From Siphonodentalium dalli (taxonomy: Eukaryota > Mollusca > Scaphopoda > Gadilida > Siphonodentaliidae): a DNA stretch of 64,000 bases. Made by a program: the position numbers and the translations under genes. This document shows positions 47,606-57,374 of this stretch, piece after piece; positions within the stretch are counted from its first letter, which is position 1, and every line of letters starts with the position of its first letter. The notes under the pieces are model-generated. The model searched no databases and was not told where the DNA came from. It saw only the letters and a program-made list of their open reading frames with translations. The DNA lies in the NCBI GenBank assembly GCA_032622095.1, contig CP136061.1, positions 9,018,447 through 9,082,446 of the forward strand, written 5' to 3'.

Positions 47606-48371
47606 TGTGCCAAGACAACCACAGGGACATAACTTTCAACCCGGGAAGAAGATAGGAAATCTCTGTCAGAGGGGCGCTCGATTACCACACATATCAGCGT
47701 CGCTGTTGACCACATCTAGATCACAAAAGTACTGAGCACCAAATCGAATTAGCGAGCGTCCATGCAATAACATAGGGAAATGATTTGTGGAGTAAACAGA
47801 ACACGGTCTTGAGGATTAGCAAGACCAGATGTATCGCCTAGAAAGCTACTGAAACCAGGAGAGTTAATAGGACCCATGGGGAGATGACGATAACTCAATT
47901 ACCCTAAGTACGATGAACCGACGCGCCGTGAAAATACACATGGCCGTCATTAGCAGACACTGGGTATTTTAGGAAGAAGCAAGCGGACATGAGAAGACAG
48001 TTCTAACCAGTTTCTATCTGACCAACACAAGCGATCATCACGAACCCTCGGACGCTTAGAAGAGCAGAGTGGAGCAATGGACGGAAATACAAGGTAAACA
48101 TTATGCTCTTGTATTTCTAACAACGCCCCACTGATGCGCCGACGGAGGAAGAAGAAGAGCAGACGACAGGAAGACGAACTCAACCGGAACTCAACCGAGT
48201 AGAAGACAAGCAGACACACACAACCTATGAAGACGGAAGAAGACTCTAAACCAAGCAGACGACAGGAAGAGAAACCCAGATGCCGATGATTGAACATTAT
48301 TGACTTTGTTATATATAAATAATCAAACAGTTCTGATAGCCTTAAGAGTTATATGTACCCGTATTGGCACA
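47606..48371 (+). repeat. 5' LTR, 766 bp
   Basis: Starts TGTGCCAAGACAACCACAGG and ends ATGTACCCGTATTGGCACA. A TATA-like TATATATAAAT lies at 48,310-48,320, about 50 bp before the end, a plausible promoter. Reading line by line, no difference from the 3' LTR was found. Confidence 0.96.
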
Positions 48372-48382
48372 TATCTCTTAAC

Positions 48383-48400
48383 TGGTGCCTTCGAGCCAGG
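48383..48400 (+). other. Putative primer-binding site
   Basis: TGGTGCCTTCGAGCCAGG begins 11 nt after the LTR. The leading TGG would pair with the CCA end of a tRNA. The tRNA identity is not determined. Confidence 0.6.
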
Positions 48401-48507
48401 ATCTGAACGCTAATCACAGACACAACGTGAAACCAGAAGAGGAACAGTGTGGAAAAAAACAGTGTGGGAAAATTCGCAAAACGTGAGTCTAATTGTTTAT
48501 TATCATA

Positions 48508-49590
48508 ATGGCTACCCAACAATCAATTGGTGTTCTCGCCCCATTAACAGAGTCTATCAATTCTCAAATTGCTGCAATGGCCATGACTACGGTCACACAG
48601 GTAGTGACGTCATTTGACGGGGACCCCACGAAATACCACGGGTGGGTCAAGTCGATAGAAAAATGCGCGATCCTAACCGGCGCTAACGAAGCAAAGAAGC
48701 CCTATATGGCATTTCAGAGCGCGACGGGCCCCGTATCAGATTTTTTACAAAGATATTTGGCCACGAATCCTAACGCCACGTGGCAAGACACAAAAACTGA
48801 ATTATCTAGTCGATTTGCCGAGATAAATGACATTCAATTCGCCTTTTCGATGCTAAGAAAAATCAAGCAAAAACAAAACGAAAATTTACATGTGCTTGCC
48901 GAACGAATTTTGGAGATCGCGACGGTGGCATACCGAGAGCAAATCGGCGGGATCAACGCGGTTGAAGGCCAACTCGTAGGGTTTTATATTGACGCTTTAA
49001 GAAGCGACAGTTTGAAAATAAAGTTGATCAGGGATGCGCCGAAGACACTGAAATTGGCAGCCGACATCGCCATGCGGGAAATGGGGATCCGACGGGTATT
49101 CAACCTACGAACGGGCCGCGAAAATTACAACGAAAACGAACCGGAAGCAATGGAAATCGATAGTTTCAGAAACAAACGCGCGAGAACAACCTGCGATGTG
49201 TGCGCAAGCGATAATCACACGACCCGAGAACACAGATCACGCCCGAGACAGGTGCATGTCGATGCGGTGGTTAAACCACGAACGGTCGAATGTTGGACGT
49301 GTCAAGGTGATCATTTCGCTCGCGACTGCCCCTTTAAGACCGAAAACCGAAGGCACGTATTTTGCTGGGGTTGCAACGGTAATCACTTGGCTAGAAATTG
49401 CCCCTCTAAATCCGGAGATTCGAAGCAAAGGCAATGGAACACGCCAGTAACGCCACCTAGGGGAATCCGCCGAGATCAGCCGAACCGATCACGTGACATA
49501 TCCCATGATACACCGCGACACAGCCGGAGATATCCGACATTAAACGAACCGCCACGAATGATGACCCCGCCCACATATGCAAAAAACTAA
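48508..49590 (+). CDS. gag: Ty3/gypsy Gag
   Basis: Gag structural protein of 360 residues, which would form the virus-like particle and bind genomic RNA. I start it at ATG 48,508 (MATQQSIGVLAPL). The N-terminal two thirds look like a retrotransposon capsid (FDGDPTKYHGWVKSIE, then LRKIKQKQNENLHVLAERI). After a basic region come three zinc-knuckle motifs. The first is a Cys-Cys-His-His variant near 49,192-49,233. It is followed by CWTCQGDHFARDC and CWGCNGNHLARNC, both CX2CX3HX4C. The C-terminus is Arg/Pro-rich. The frame ends in a slippery heptamer immediately before TAA, so a fraction of ribosomes should enter pol by -1 frameshift. Confidence 0.95.
   Translation: MATQQSIGVLAPLTESINSQIAAMAMTTVTQVVTSFDGDPTKYHGWVKSIEKCAILTGANEAKKPYMAFQSATGPVSDFLQRYLATNPNATWQDTKTELSSRFAEINDIQFAFSMLRKIKQKQNENLHVLAERILEIATVAYREQIGGINAVEGQLVGFYIDALRSDSLKIKLIRDAPKTLKLAADIAMREMGIRRVFNLRTGRENYNENEPEAMEIDSFRNKRARTTCDVCASDNHTTREHRSRPRQVHVDAVVKPRTVECWTCQGDHFARDCPFKTENRRHVFCWGCNGNHLARNCPSKSGDSKQRQWNTPVTPPRGIRRDQPNRSRDISHDTPRHSRRYPTLNEPPRMMTPPTYAKN
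49581..49587 (+). promoter_or_regulatory. Programmed -1 frameshift site (A AAA AAC)
   Basis: In the gag frame the codons are GCA AAA AAC TAA. Slipping back one base places the ribosome in the open pol frame. The next bases contain a small stem, CCTC-TCATT-GAGG at 49,596-49,608, 8 nt after the heptamer, in the usual spacing window. That stem is short, and a larger structure may exist. Confidence 0.85.
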
Positions 49591-52500
49591 GGAATCCTCT
49601 CATTGAGGCCACAAATGGGAGGAAATATAACATAAATATTGTAGGGAACCCCAGCTCCTGTTTAGTTAGAATAGGTAAAAATAAATATCGCTCATTAGTG
49701 GATAGTGGAGCGGAGGTATCATTGATTCACAAACGCGTTTATGACGCATTACAGTTCCGACCAAAACTAACTAGGGAACACATCAACCTTAGCTCCGTGA
49801 ATGGGAAGTCACTGGGCGTACTTGGTAGCGTGGAACTGACCTTCAGAATGGCGAAACTAAAATTAACCCATAAATTTTATGTGGCGAATGATATGACCCG
49901 GAATATGATCTTGGGGAGGGATTGGTTGACCTCTCGGGGGGTCCGACTATATTATGATCTGGGATGCCTCAAGGTCAGTGACGTGTACGTCCCATTGGAA
50001 TCGGACGCGCACATAGCTTCCCTGCTGAGATTGACCAGCAAGGTTAGCTTAAAGCCTCAAACATCAACTTTATGTATGGGAAAATCAAAAAACTTAGCTT
50101 CTCTTCGCAAGTCGACATTAGTAGAGGTGGCCCAAATCGAGACAGGCTACCTAGCGTCAGAACCCGGTCTGGAAATCGGCAGCTCCATTTCTGGGGTGGG
50201 CAAGAGGAACAAGGTCCCGGTATTACTCGTCAATAACACGAACAAAACGTTTCGCCTACGACGGGGCAGTGTAATCGGCAAGACGGTAGTGTGTGACCCT
50301 GGAACCAGCCGCGAAATTAACTCTTTGTCACAAAGCTCCCAGTTCCCGACGACCCGTAATTACCGCGACGATGGCTACGCCCTTAGACGCGCCGGCCATA
50401 ACAGGGTAGACAACTCTAGGTCAGCGCGCGCTACCGGCGAGAAAAGATTAAATTTGGCCGAAGTTTCGTGCCCAGAGCGATACCGAGAAACACTGATAAA
50501 ATTGTTGAAGTCCAACTCGGACATCTTTGCCGACAAAGATACCGAGCTGACACAGACGAGCACAGTCAAAATGCATATCGACACGGGAAACCACCCTCCG
50601 ATAAAACTTCGCCCGTATCGCACCCCTTTGAATAAACGACCGGTGGTTGACGTTGCCATAAATGATATGCTAGAAGCAGACATTATCAGGCCGAGTTCGA
50701 GTCCTTACTCAAGTCCGATTGTTATGGTTGATAAGCGCGATGGCACCAAACGATTTTGCGTCGACTTCAGGCAATTAAATGCCGTAACCAAACCTATGTC
50801 ATACCCACTTCCGGTTATCGACGATATTTTGGCACTTCTTGGAAAATCTAAATTCTTCACCGCTATCGATCTCAAAAGCGGTTATTGGCAGTGCCAGGTC
50901 GCAGAGGATGACAAGCAAAAGACGGCATTCGCTTGCCACCGAGGTCTGTTTGAATTCAACTCCATGCCTTTTGGGCTCCGGAACGCCGGAGGGGTTTTCT
51001 CCCAGCTGATGGCCCAGGTGTTATGTGGGATGGGTGATTACGCCATTGCCTACTTAGACGACGTCCTCATCTACAGCGAGTCCCTAGAATTACACTTGGA
51101 ACATATCCAGAAAGTCTTTGACAAGTTGCGCCAACATACACTGAAATTAAAATTAAAAAAGTGCCAATTCCTAAAGCAAGAAACACGGTATTTGGGTTTT
51201 ATAATTGATACCGACGGCGTCCGACCTGACCCCGACAAGGTCAAGGCCATCCGGTCGCTTGTGCCCCCAACATCAGTAAAAGAAGTACGTTCCTTCATTG
51301 GCATGAGCAACTACTACCGCAGATTTGTCCCCTCATTTTCGCAAATCGCTGAACCTTTGGTACAGCTTACAAAAAAATATGCCAAATTCAAATGGGACCA
51401 AGCTTGCCAAATTTCGTTTGACAAACTAAAAGAAAATCTCACGGCAGTGCCTCTCCTGGCCTACCCAAATACGGCCACGCCCTATACATTGTATACTGAT
51501 GCAAGCGACCTTTGCATCGGTGCCTGTCTGACCCAGTTGGGCTCAGATGGCGTTGAAGAACCAATTTATTATCTCTCACACAAACTTAGTGATACTCAAA
51601 CCCGATGGCCAACTGTGGAGAAAGAGGCATATGCAATTCACTTCGCATTACAAAGGTTGGACCATTACCTTCATAACGCCACTTTCACGATAAAAACAGA
51701 TCATAAACCATTGAAGTATCTCTTGGAATCCCCCATGCAGAACAAGAAAATTCAACAGTGGGCTTTGGGCATAACTGGATATAACTGTAACATTGAGTAC
51801 ATAGCTGGCCCAGATAATCACTGCGCAGACCTGCTCAGTCGAACGCCACCTAATGCTTATACGGAACAAGAGAAGGCAGAAGTAGAGGTAGATATCAACG
51901 ACAATAACCTTACTGTCGCCGAGACCCAAGCGGAAATCGCCGCCTTGAATTCGTCTCGATTTAAACCCAAAGACTTCGCAAGCTGCGAGGTAACCCCAAA
52001 GGAACTGCCGAATAAAACTCAAATTGGTCAGGCTTACCAACCTACTAATCTACTGTTCAACAAGCCAGGCTTCAACATGCTTGAGGAACAAAAGAAAGAC
52101 CCGGAAATTGCGTCAGTTCTGGAGGCCCTCGACAAAGGCGAGGACACCCGGAATGACAAACACTTGATGATTGACGGGGTACTCTATTACCTCTCGAGTG
52201 CTGACGCAGAACCGACCCCACGCCTTTGGGTGCCCGCACATCTTCAAACCAACATAATCCAACAATACCACGATGATAACGGCCACGTGGGAGTAGACAA
52301 AACGCATGATGCGATTAGGTCGAAATATTTTTGGCCCAGACTGTACAAGGAACTAAACTGTTACATTGGAAAGTGCGTGACCTGCCAAGTCAGGTCTCTG
52401 CAAAAACAATCCCCTAAAATGCAAATAACGGACACGCCCCCCTACCCTTTTGCCAAAATTGGGTTGGACCTATCAGGGCCCTACCCCACGTCGCTATCGG

Positions 52501-53819
52501 GTAACCGCTACATTATCAGCTTCATAGACTTATATAGCGGGTGGGCAGAAGCGTTTCCGGTCAAGGACAAGTCGGCCGATAACGTTGTTCATCTCTTGAT
52601 CGACGAGATATTCCCGCGACATGGATGCCCTCTAGAAATAATAACTGATAACGGCAGTGAGAACATTAATTACAAGGTCAGGGACACTCTGAAGGCCTTG
52701 AACATTCACCACGTGACTACGTCTTATTATCACCCCCAGAGCAATAGCAGAGTGGAGAGATTTCACAGAACTTTTAAAGACATTGTCTCAAAGAAAGTGG
52801 CAGACCAAATAAACACGTGGGACGTCCATTTAAATCAAGCACTAGCTGCGATTCGATTTAACAAAAATGAAACTTCAAAATTCTCCCCCTTTTTCTTGTT
52901 GTACAATCGAGACGTCGTGTTCCCAATAGACAATCTCCTAAAACCCAGGCGTAAATACGCGGGAGAAGATTACCATCAGATAGCGCTGCAACAACAGCAC
53001 AAATCCTTTATGATGGTACACAAACACGTGAAACAGGCGAAACGCCAACAAGCAGCGAAATTTAACAAAAAGGCCACAGACACCAAATTCGAGATTGGCG
53101 AGGCCGTCTATGTGAAGAATCATTTACGAAAAAGCAAACTTGAAAGCAAATGGAAACCCTACTTCCGCATAACCAAGCAAATAACGCCCGTTACTTTCGA
53201 GTTAAGGAATCAATTAACTGGGAAAGTCACACAATCCCATGCTGAACATATGCGCCAAGCCAACCTTGAATGGGAAATCCCCAAAACTGACAACAACAAG
53301 CGTGCTCAAACGTATGTTGTTCCCCCCGAAGACGAAGATAGCGACGTTCCTGCCCCTAACCCTGTGGGTGGGTCTTCTGGCGATGAAACAGAACCATTAC
53401 CAGATGATGTAATCGCTCGATATCGGAGACAATGTTCGGACTCCGATGACGAAGATGTCCCTTTAAGCGAGCTTAAGATGCGCTTACAGCGTAGAAAGAC
53501 GCGACTCGCGCGCTCAGAGCCGCTACAAAACCCTGACTCGTCCATGGACGAGAGACCAGAGCCGAGTGCCAAGGCACGACGCGCTCCAGCGCCTCGTCGA
53601 CACGGGCGCAAAGTAACAAAGATGTTTACGAGTGATGACAGCTCAGAGGATGAGTTAATGGAAGTGGCCGCCATTGAACAAAACCCTCGTGAATGTAGGC
53701 CCATACCGGCCCCTCGCAAGTGTAAGCAGCTCATGAATGGAGCGAGCAGCAACTTAATAGGCAAACCGTCGTTTCAAGCCCTGCTATCAGCGATAATAAT
53801 AGAGTGCTCGAAACAGTGA
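49581..53819 (+). CDS. pol: Ty3/gypsy Pol (protease, RT, RNase H, integrase)
   Basis: Pol polyprotein, expressed as a -1 fusion to Gag. The frame is open continuously from the slippery site; there is no need for a separate ATG. Domains in order: aspartic protease with DSGAEV at 49,701; reverse transcriptase with FFTAIDLKSGYWQ near 50,855 (first catalytic Asp 50,868) and YLDD at 51,051-51,062; RNase H with TDAS near 51,495, later KTDHKPL and DNHCADLLSR; integrase with an HHCC finger (His 52,269, Cys 52,374 and 52,383) and DDE triad at 52,467, 52,647 and 52,755. After a KPYF-type C-terminal module (about 53,150) there are roughly 170 residues rich in Ser, Asp, Glu, Arg and Pro that match no domain I know. 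All catalytic residues are present and there are no internal stops. This would copy the RNA genome and integrate the cDNA. Confidence 0.97.
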   Translation, partial: KKLRNPLIEATNGRKYNINIVGNPSSCLVRIGKNKYRSLVDSGAEVSLIHKRVYDALQFRPKLTREHINLSSVNGKSLGVLGSVELTFRMAKLKLTHKFYVANDMTRNMILGRDWLTSRGVRLYYDLGCLKVSDVYVPLESDAHIASLLRLTSKVSLKPQTSTLCMGKSKNLASLRKSTLVEVAQIETGYLASEPGLEIGSSISGVGKRNKVPVLLVNNTNKTFRLRRGSVIGKTVVCDPGTSREINSLSQSSQFPTTRNYRDDGYALRRAGHNRVDNSRSARATGEKRLNLAEVSCPERYRETLIKLLKSNSDIFADKDTELTQTSTVKMHIDTGNHPPIKLRPYRTPLNKRPVVDVAINDMLEADIIRPSSSPYSSPIVMVDKRDGTKRFCVDFRQLNAVTKPMSYPLPVIDDILALLGKSKFFTAIDLKSGYWQCQVAEDDKQKTAFACHRGLFEFNSMPFGLRNAGGVFSQLMAQVLCGMGDYAIAYLDDVLIYSESLELHLEHIQKVFDKLRQHTLKLKLKKCQFLKQETRYLGFIIDTDGVRPDPDKVKAIRSLVPPTSVKEVRSFIGMSNYYRRFVPSFSQIAEPLVQLTKKYAKFKWDQACQISFDKLKENLTAVPLLAYPNTATPYTLYTDASDLCIGACLTQLGSDGVEEPIYYLSHKLSDTQTRWPTVEKEAYAIHFALQRLDHYLHNATFTIKTDHKPLKYLLESPMQNKKIQQWALGITGYNCNIEYIAGPDNHCADLLSRTPPNAYTEQEKAEVEVDINDNNLTVAETQAEIAALNSSRFKPKDFASCEVTPKELPNKTQIGQAYQPTNLLFNKPGFNMLEEQKKDPEIASVLEALDKGEDTRNDKHLMIDGVLYYLSSADAEPTPRLWVPAHLQTNIIQQYHDDNGHVGVDKTHDAIRSKYFWPRLYKELNCYIGKCVTCQVRSLQKQSPKMQITDTPPYPFAKIGLDLSGPYPTSLSGNRYIISFIDLYSGWAEAFPVKDKSADNVVHLLIDEIFPRHGCPLEIITDNGSENINYKVRDTLKALNIHHVTTSYYHPQSNSRVERFHRTFKDIVSKKVADQINTWDVHLNQALAAIRFNKNETSKFSPFFLLYNRDVVFPIDNLLKPRRKYAGEDYHQIALQQQHKSFMMVHKHVKQAKRQQAAKFNKKATDTKFEIGEAVYVKNHLRKSKLESKWKPYFRITKQITPVTFELRNQLTGKVTQSHAEHMRQANLEWEIPKTDNNKRAQTYVVPPEDEDSDVPAPNPVGGSSGDETEPLPDDVIARYRRQCSDSDDEDVPLSELKMRLQRRKTRLARSEPLQNPDSSMDERPEPSAKARRAPAPRRHGRKVTKMFTSDDSSEDELMEVAAIEQNPRECRPIPAPRKCKQLMNGASSNLIGKPSFQALLSAIIIECSKQ

Positions 53820-54186
53820 CCTGGGGTCCATTACAGAATAAATGAGACCCCACTTTTAACTGTCTTATTGATGACTGATGAGTCTAACCTGGCTTCGTAA
53901 ATGTTGAAAATAGTTAGCCCGACGCCCCAGACCGAATCGCGAATAAATAGTCATGTTCGGATCAATGACAGGTCGCGCGCCCCATGAAACCCGGCACGTG
54001 CGCATGGCGATTTAATAAATAAAGCTTTGAACTTTACAATCACGCGCCGAGAGATAACGAGCACCGCGCCGACGTGCACGCCGCCACCCTTAGGGTTACT
54101 ACGTTTGAGCGCACCCCGCTCAAATAAACACGATCGAAAATATGCTCACGACTGACTTAGTGAACGAAAAAGTATTACCCCAATGA

Positions 54187-54477
54187 ATGGTAGAGATGGC
54201 CAGGGTGGTATTTTGCCCTAGTAACGTAGTTACAGTAGTAATTTTCATTATCTTGACCCACCGATTCTGGTGGAAATTTGTTAAACATCAGTTGCCAAGG
54301 TTAGCCATTATGTATAGTAAGCAGTTAGACCAGCGACCTGAGGATATCCTGAATGCCGTGTTCAAAGAACCCATCGACGAAGCAATGGAGACGGATGCAC
54401 CAAAGCCGTCTGCGCTATTCCGGGACAACACTCAGGAACGCCTACATGTATATCCAATTATAGCCGTCAGAGGCTGA
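54187..54477 (+). CDS. Post-pol ORF A, small protein with one membrane segment
   Basis: A 96-codon frame starting at a true ATG (54,187). Residues about 12-24 (SNVVTVVIFIILT) form a likely membrane span, followed by a basic Trp-rich HRFWWKFVKH. The rest is hydrophilic. It could be an accessory protein or the remnant of an envelope-like gene. No homologue is recognised. It lies 370 bp after pol and in the sense orientation, so expression would need a spliced or internal mRNA. Confidence 0.4.
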   Translation: MVEMARVVFCPSNVVTVVIFIILTHRFWWKFVKHQLPRLAIMYSKQLDQRPEDILNAVFKEPIDEAMETDAPKPSALFRDNTQERLHVYPIIAVRG

Positions 54478-54930
54478 CCACATCTGTGGCGGATTTGGAT
54501 TAGTATTAATTATGTATCGTATATTAATGTATTCCGAATTTCCTCCGTAATTATTGTTGCGCGGATATCAGAATCATTCGCATGTATATAGACATTTATG
54601 CATTTCATATATTTCAAATATTAATTGTTGCATAACGATGTCCAGGGTATTATAGTTGTATAACCATCAGAATGATTATAGCAAGCGTTGAATAGGTACT
54701 ATAAATCCCGACATTCAGTCATACGTTTTGATAATTGAAATCAATCACCCCGACTTATCTGGTGTTTAAACTGTTCGTCAACAAATCCATCTATATAATT
54801 AGTTGTAAATTCCATTTTCGTATTGGGCCGATCTGACGACCCTCAAGCGATACCGATAAATTGGAAAATTAACCATTGTGTATTCTGACTGTGTCATTTG
54901 TTCTCAAACCTCACACAAATATCCGTTTGA

Positions 54931-55260
54931 GTATTACAGGCTGACCATGGCGGTGGAACAAGGGTCGACCAGTTGTCAGAACCTACCCCATACTCGGACA
55001 TTGAGGACGAAAATACCTCGACGTCCGATGATGACGAAAATGACGACGCCATGAAATTTCAATCATAGTTTTACACCGAAAGAGTCACAGCCAGTGGGTC
55101 GGAGTTGTCTGAGAGACGCCCAGACGACCCGATCTACACGGAGACGACCGACATCGAACCAGCTATCCATCGCCGATGCCGCTGTTGCGAAACACTTCGA
55201 CGAATCATCGACCTGCTGCGCAGCGACGAATTGGACTTGCGATTTCAAGATCAACTTTAA
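54931..55260 (+). CDS. Post-pol ORF B interrupted by one in-frame TAG
   Basis: Open frame of 110 codon positions with a single TAG at 55,066-55,068. It is preceded by a candidate splice acceptor (GAGTATTACAG at 54,931-54,939). The part before the TAG is very acidic (SDIEDENTSTSDDDENDD). The part after has ETTDIEPAIHRRCRCCE and a C-terminal Leu-rich LRRIIDLLRSDELDL, ending TAA just before the polypurine tract. The two parts may be one protein with a nonsense mutation or readthrough, or two unrelated frames. No family is recognised. Confidence 0.35.
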
Positions 55261-55263
55261 ATC

Positions 55264-55281
55264 GAAAAAGTGAAGGAGTAA
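55264..55281 (+). other. Polypurine tract
   Basis: GAAAAAGTGAAGGAGTAA directly precedes the 3' LTR and is purine-rich, as needed for plus-strand priming. Two T residues interrupt it. Confidence 0.7.
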
Positions 55282-56047
55282 TGTGCCAAGACAACCACAG
55301 GGACATAACTTTCAACCCGGGAAGAAGATAGGAAATCTCTGTCAGAGGGGCGCTCGATTACCACACATATCAGCGTCGCTGTTGACCACATCTAGATCAC
55401 AAAAGTACTGAGCACCAAATCGAATTAGCGAGCGTCCATGCAATAACATAGGGAAATGATTTGTGGAGTAAACAGAACACGGTCTTGAGGATTAGCAAGA
55501 CCAGATGTATCGCCTAGAAAGCTACTGAAACCAGGAGAGTTAATAGGACCCATGGGGAGATGACGATAACTCAATTACCCTAAGTACGATGAACCGACGC
55601 GCCGTGAAAATACACATGGCCGTCATTAGCAGACACTGGGTATTTTAGGAAGAAGCAAGCGGACATGAGAAGACAGTTCTAACCAGTTTCTATCTGACCA
55701 ACACAAGCGATCATCACGAACCCTCGGACGCTTAGAAGAGCAGAGTGGAGCAATGGACGGAAATACAAGGTAAACATTATGCTCTTGTATTTCTAACAAC
55801 GCCCCACTGATGCGCCGACGGAGGAAGAAGAAGAGCAGACGACAGGAAGACGAACTCAACCGGAACTCAACCGAGTAGAAGACAAGCAGACACACACAAC
55901 CTATGAAGACGGAAGAAGACTCTAAACCAAGCAGACGACAGGAAGAGAAACCCAGATGCCGATGATTGAACATTATTGACTTTGTTATATATAAATAATC
56001 AAACAGTTCTGATAGCCTTAAGAGTTATATGTACCCGTATTGGCACA
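55282..56047 (+). repeat. 3' LTR, 766 bp
   Basis: Same length and, on reading both copies, the same sequence as the 5' LTR. Offset between LTRs is 7,676 bp. Identity implies very recent insertion or gene conversion. Confidence 0.96.
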
Positions 56048-56132
56048 ATGGTCGACTCGCAAATATAAGAGAATGAATTGGCACAGGGTCTTTAATGTTG
56101 CGCCAGCGCAGTTCCCGTCATGAAATGGTTAA
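56048..56132. mobile_element. TTAA-flanked foldback element, right part after LTR insertion
   Basis: Resumes at ATGGTCGACTCGCA, completing the CGACCTATGGTCG palindrome centre interrupted at 47,605. It ends GCGCCAGCGCAGTTCCCGTC...GGTTAA. The end matches the right end of the 26-kb element (GCACCAGCGCAGCTCCC). Confidence 0.88.
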
Positions 56133-56229
56133 TGACGTTATGTAATTTATCGCTTTATCGATAACCTAAATTATTGCACACCATGCTGCGTATATTTTCC
56201 ATAATTATTCACTCCTGTCTATGGATATA

Positions 56230-56345
56230 TATAGAGAGTATTTGGGGGGGCTAACCCCGGGATTCTTGGGCCGAAAGGCCCATTCCCTAACCCCTCATAT
56301 TTTAGCCTTTATTAAGAATACCAAAAAAAAAGGAAGAAGCATTTT
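56230..56345. repeat. Dispersed repeat fragment
   Basis: TATTTGGGGGGGGCTAACCCCGGG and TAACCCCTCATATTTTAGCC are found inverted at about 7915-8005 inside the 7-8.4 kb foldback element. Confidence 0.65.
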
Positions 56346-56429
56346 TTTTTTCAACAAATTTCTTCTTATCTCCGTCGCTGGAATCCAGACGAGGGGAGCG
56401 ATGGAGCGAATCAATGTGCTCGTATATTG

Positions 56430-56745
56430 GTGATCTGAATGAGAACTTATAATAACTGGTCAATCATTGCATGGCGGTCATTTCATCGTATATTGATCTG
56501 AATGAGAACTTATAATTAACTGGTCAATCATTGCATGGCGGTCATTTCATCGTATATTGGTGATCTGAATGACAACTTTAATTAACTGGTCAATCAATGC
56601 ATGGCGGTCATTTCATCGTATATTGGTGATCTGAATGACAACTTATAATTAACTGGTCAATCAATGCATGGCGGTCATTTCATCGGATATTGGTGATCTG
56701 AATGAGAACTTATAATTAACTGGTCAATCATTGCATGGTGATTGA
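56430..56745. repeat. 63-67-bp minisatellite, five copies
   Basis: Units contain GGTGATCTGAATGAGAACTT, ATAATTAACTGGTCAATCAT and TGCATGGCGGTCATTTCATC. Confidence 0.9.
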
Positions 56746-57374
56746 TTCACACCTAACAAATGGTTTGGTGAAACAATAATAACTGCTCAATTAATCAGAT
56801 CACAAATATCCGAACACATTTCTACGCTCCAAAGAACGATGTGAATACGGGGGGGGGGGCAGGGAAAAAAAACCAGGATACTAGGTCCTGGTCGGTCGGT
56901 GTGTCCTGAGCGCCGATAGCAGATTTTTCCAATGCCATGTATTGTTTTCCAAATCCACGTTTAAAGAAAAATTATGACTACCAAAATGATTTTAAATGTA
57001 CAGGCTTATAAACTGTCCAATATAGACCATATAATCAAGAGAAGGGGGCTCCTAATTTCAATATTTACCCAATAATTGTTCTTTTATAACACAATATCAT
57101 TGGGTGGGTCCCACTTCTTACAAGGACAAAATCGAACTTAAAAAATTAAAGATTTTCCATCTGTTATCAATTATCGCTGCGATGCCAAAATCAGCTCAAT
57201 TACTTCTTCTGCTGCTTTAAATGGTGTGAAGGTTGAAAGATAAACATATTGCCTGTATTGTTGTATGATTTCATCATTCGGTAGAGGAGACGTTGGATTA
57301 CTTACATGTACCTACTGATATAATGAAAAGCTGAGTATAATTGAACATAACATGCTAATTATTGCAAAACAATT
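56746..57374. other. Intergenic, no gene seen
   Basis: Contains a G-run near 56,850 and AT-rich sequence. No repeat partner or exon identified. Confidence 0.5.

Larger units (their letters stand above)
53820..55263 (+). other. Post-pol region of the retrotransposon
   Basis: About 1.4 kb between the pol stop and the polypurine tract, containing two small plus-strand ORFs described separately. AATAAATAAAG near 54,016 is a possible polyadenylation-type word. There is no recognisable envelope glycoprotein (no signal peptide, no fusion-peptide or multiple Cys pattern). Confidence 0.7.
47606..56047 (+). mobile_element. Complete Ty3/gypsy LTR retrotransposon
   Basis: An 8,442-bp element: 5' LTR, primer-binding site, gag, pol (protease, RT, RNase H, integrase), a 1.4-kb post-pol region with two small ORFs, a purine-rich tract and a 3' LTR. 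LTRs start TGTGCC and end GGCACA. The 4-bp direct repeat ATGG flanks it (47,602-47,605 and 56,048-56,051). The domain order RT-RNaseH-IN places it in Metaviridae (Ty3/gypsy). There is no chromodomain after the integrase, only a KPYF-type module and a Ser/acidic tail. Base composition is more balanced than the surrounding AT-rich DNA. It appears to be a recent, potentially autonomous insertion. Confidence 0.97.

Noticed and set aside
47950-48297. 115-codon antisense frame in both LTRs
   Set aside because: Antisense within the LTR. Identical in the two LTRs only because the LTRs are identical. No protein features.
53820-55263. Envelope gene making this an errantivirus-type element
   Set aside because: No signal peptide, fusion region, Cys pattern or size expected for an envelope. 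Only two short frames are present.
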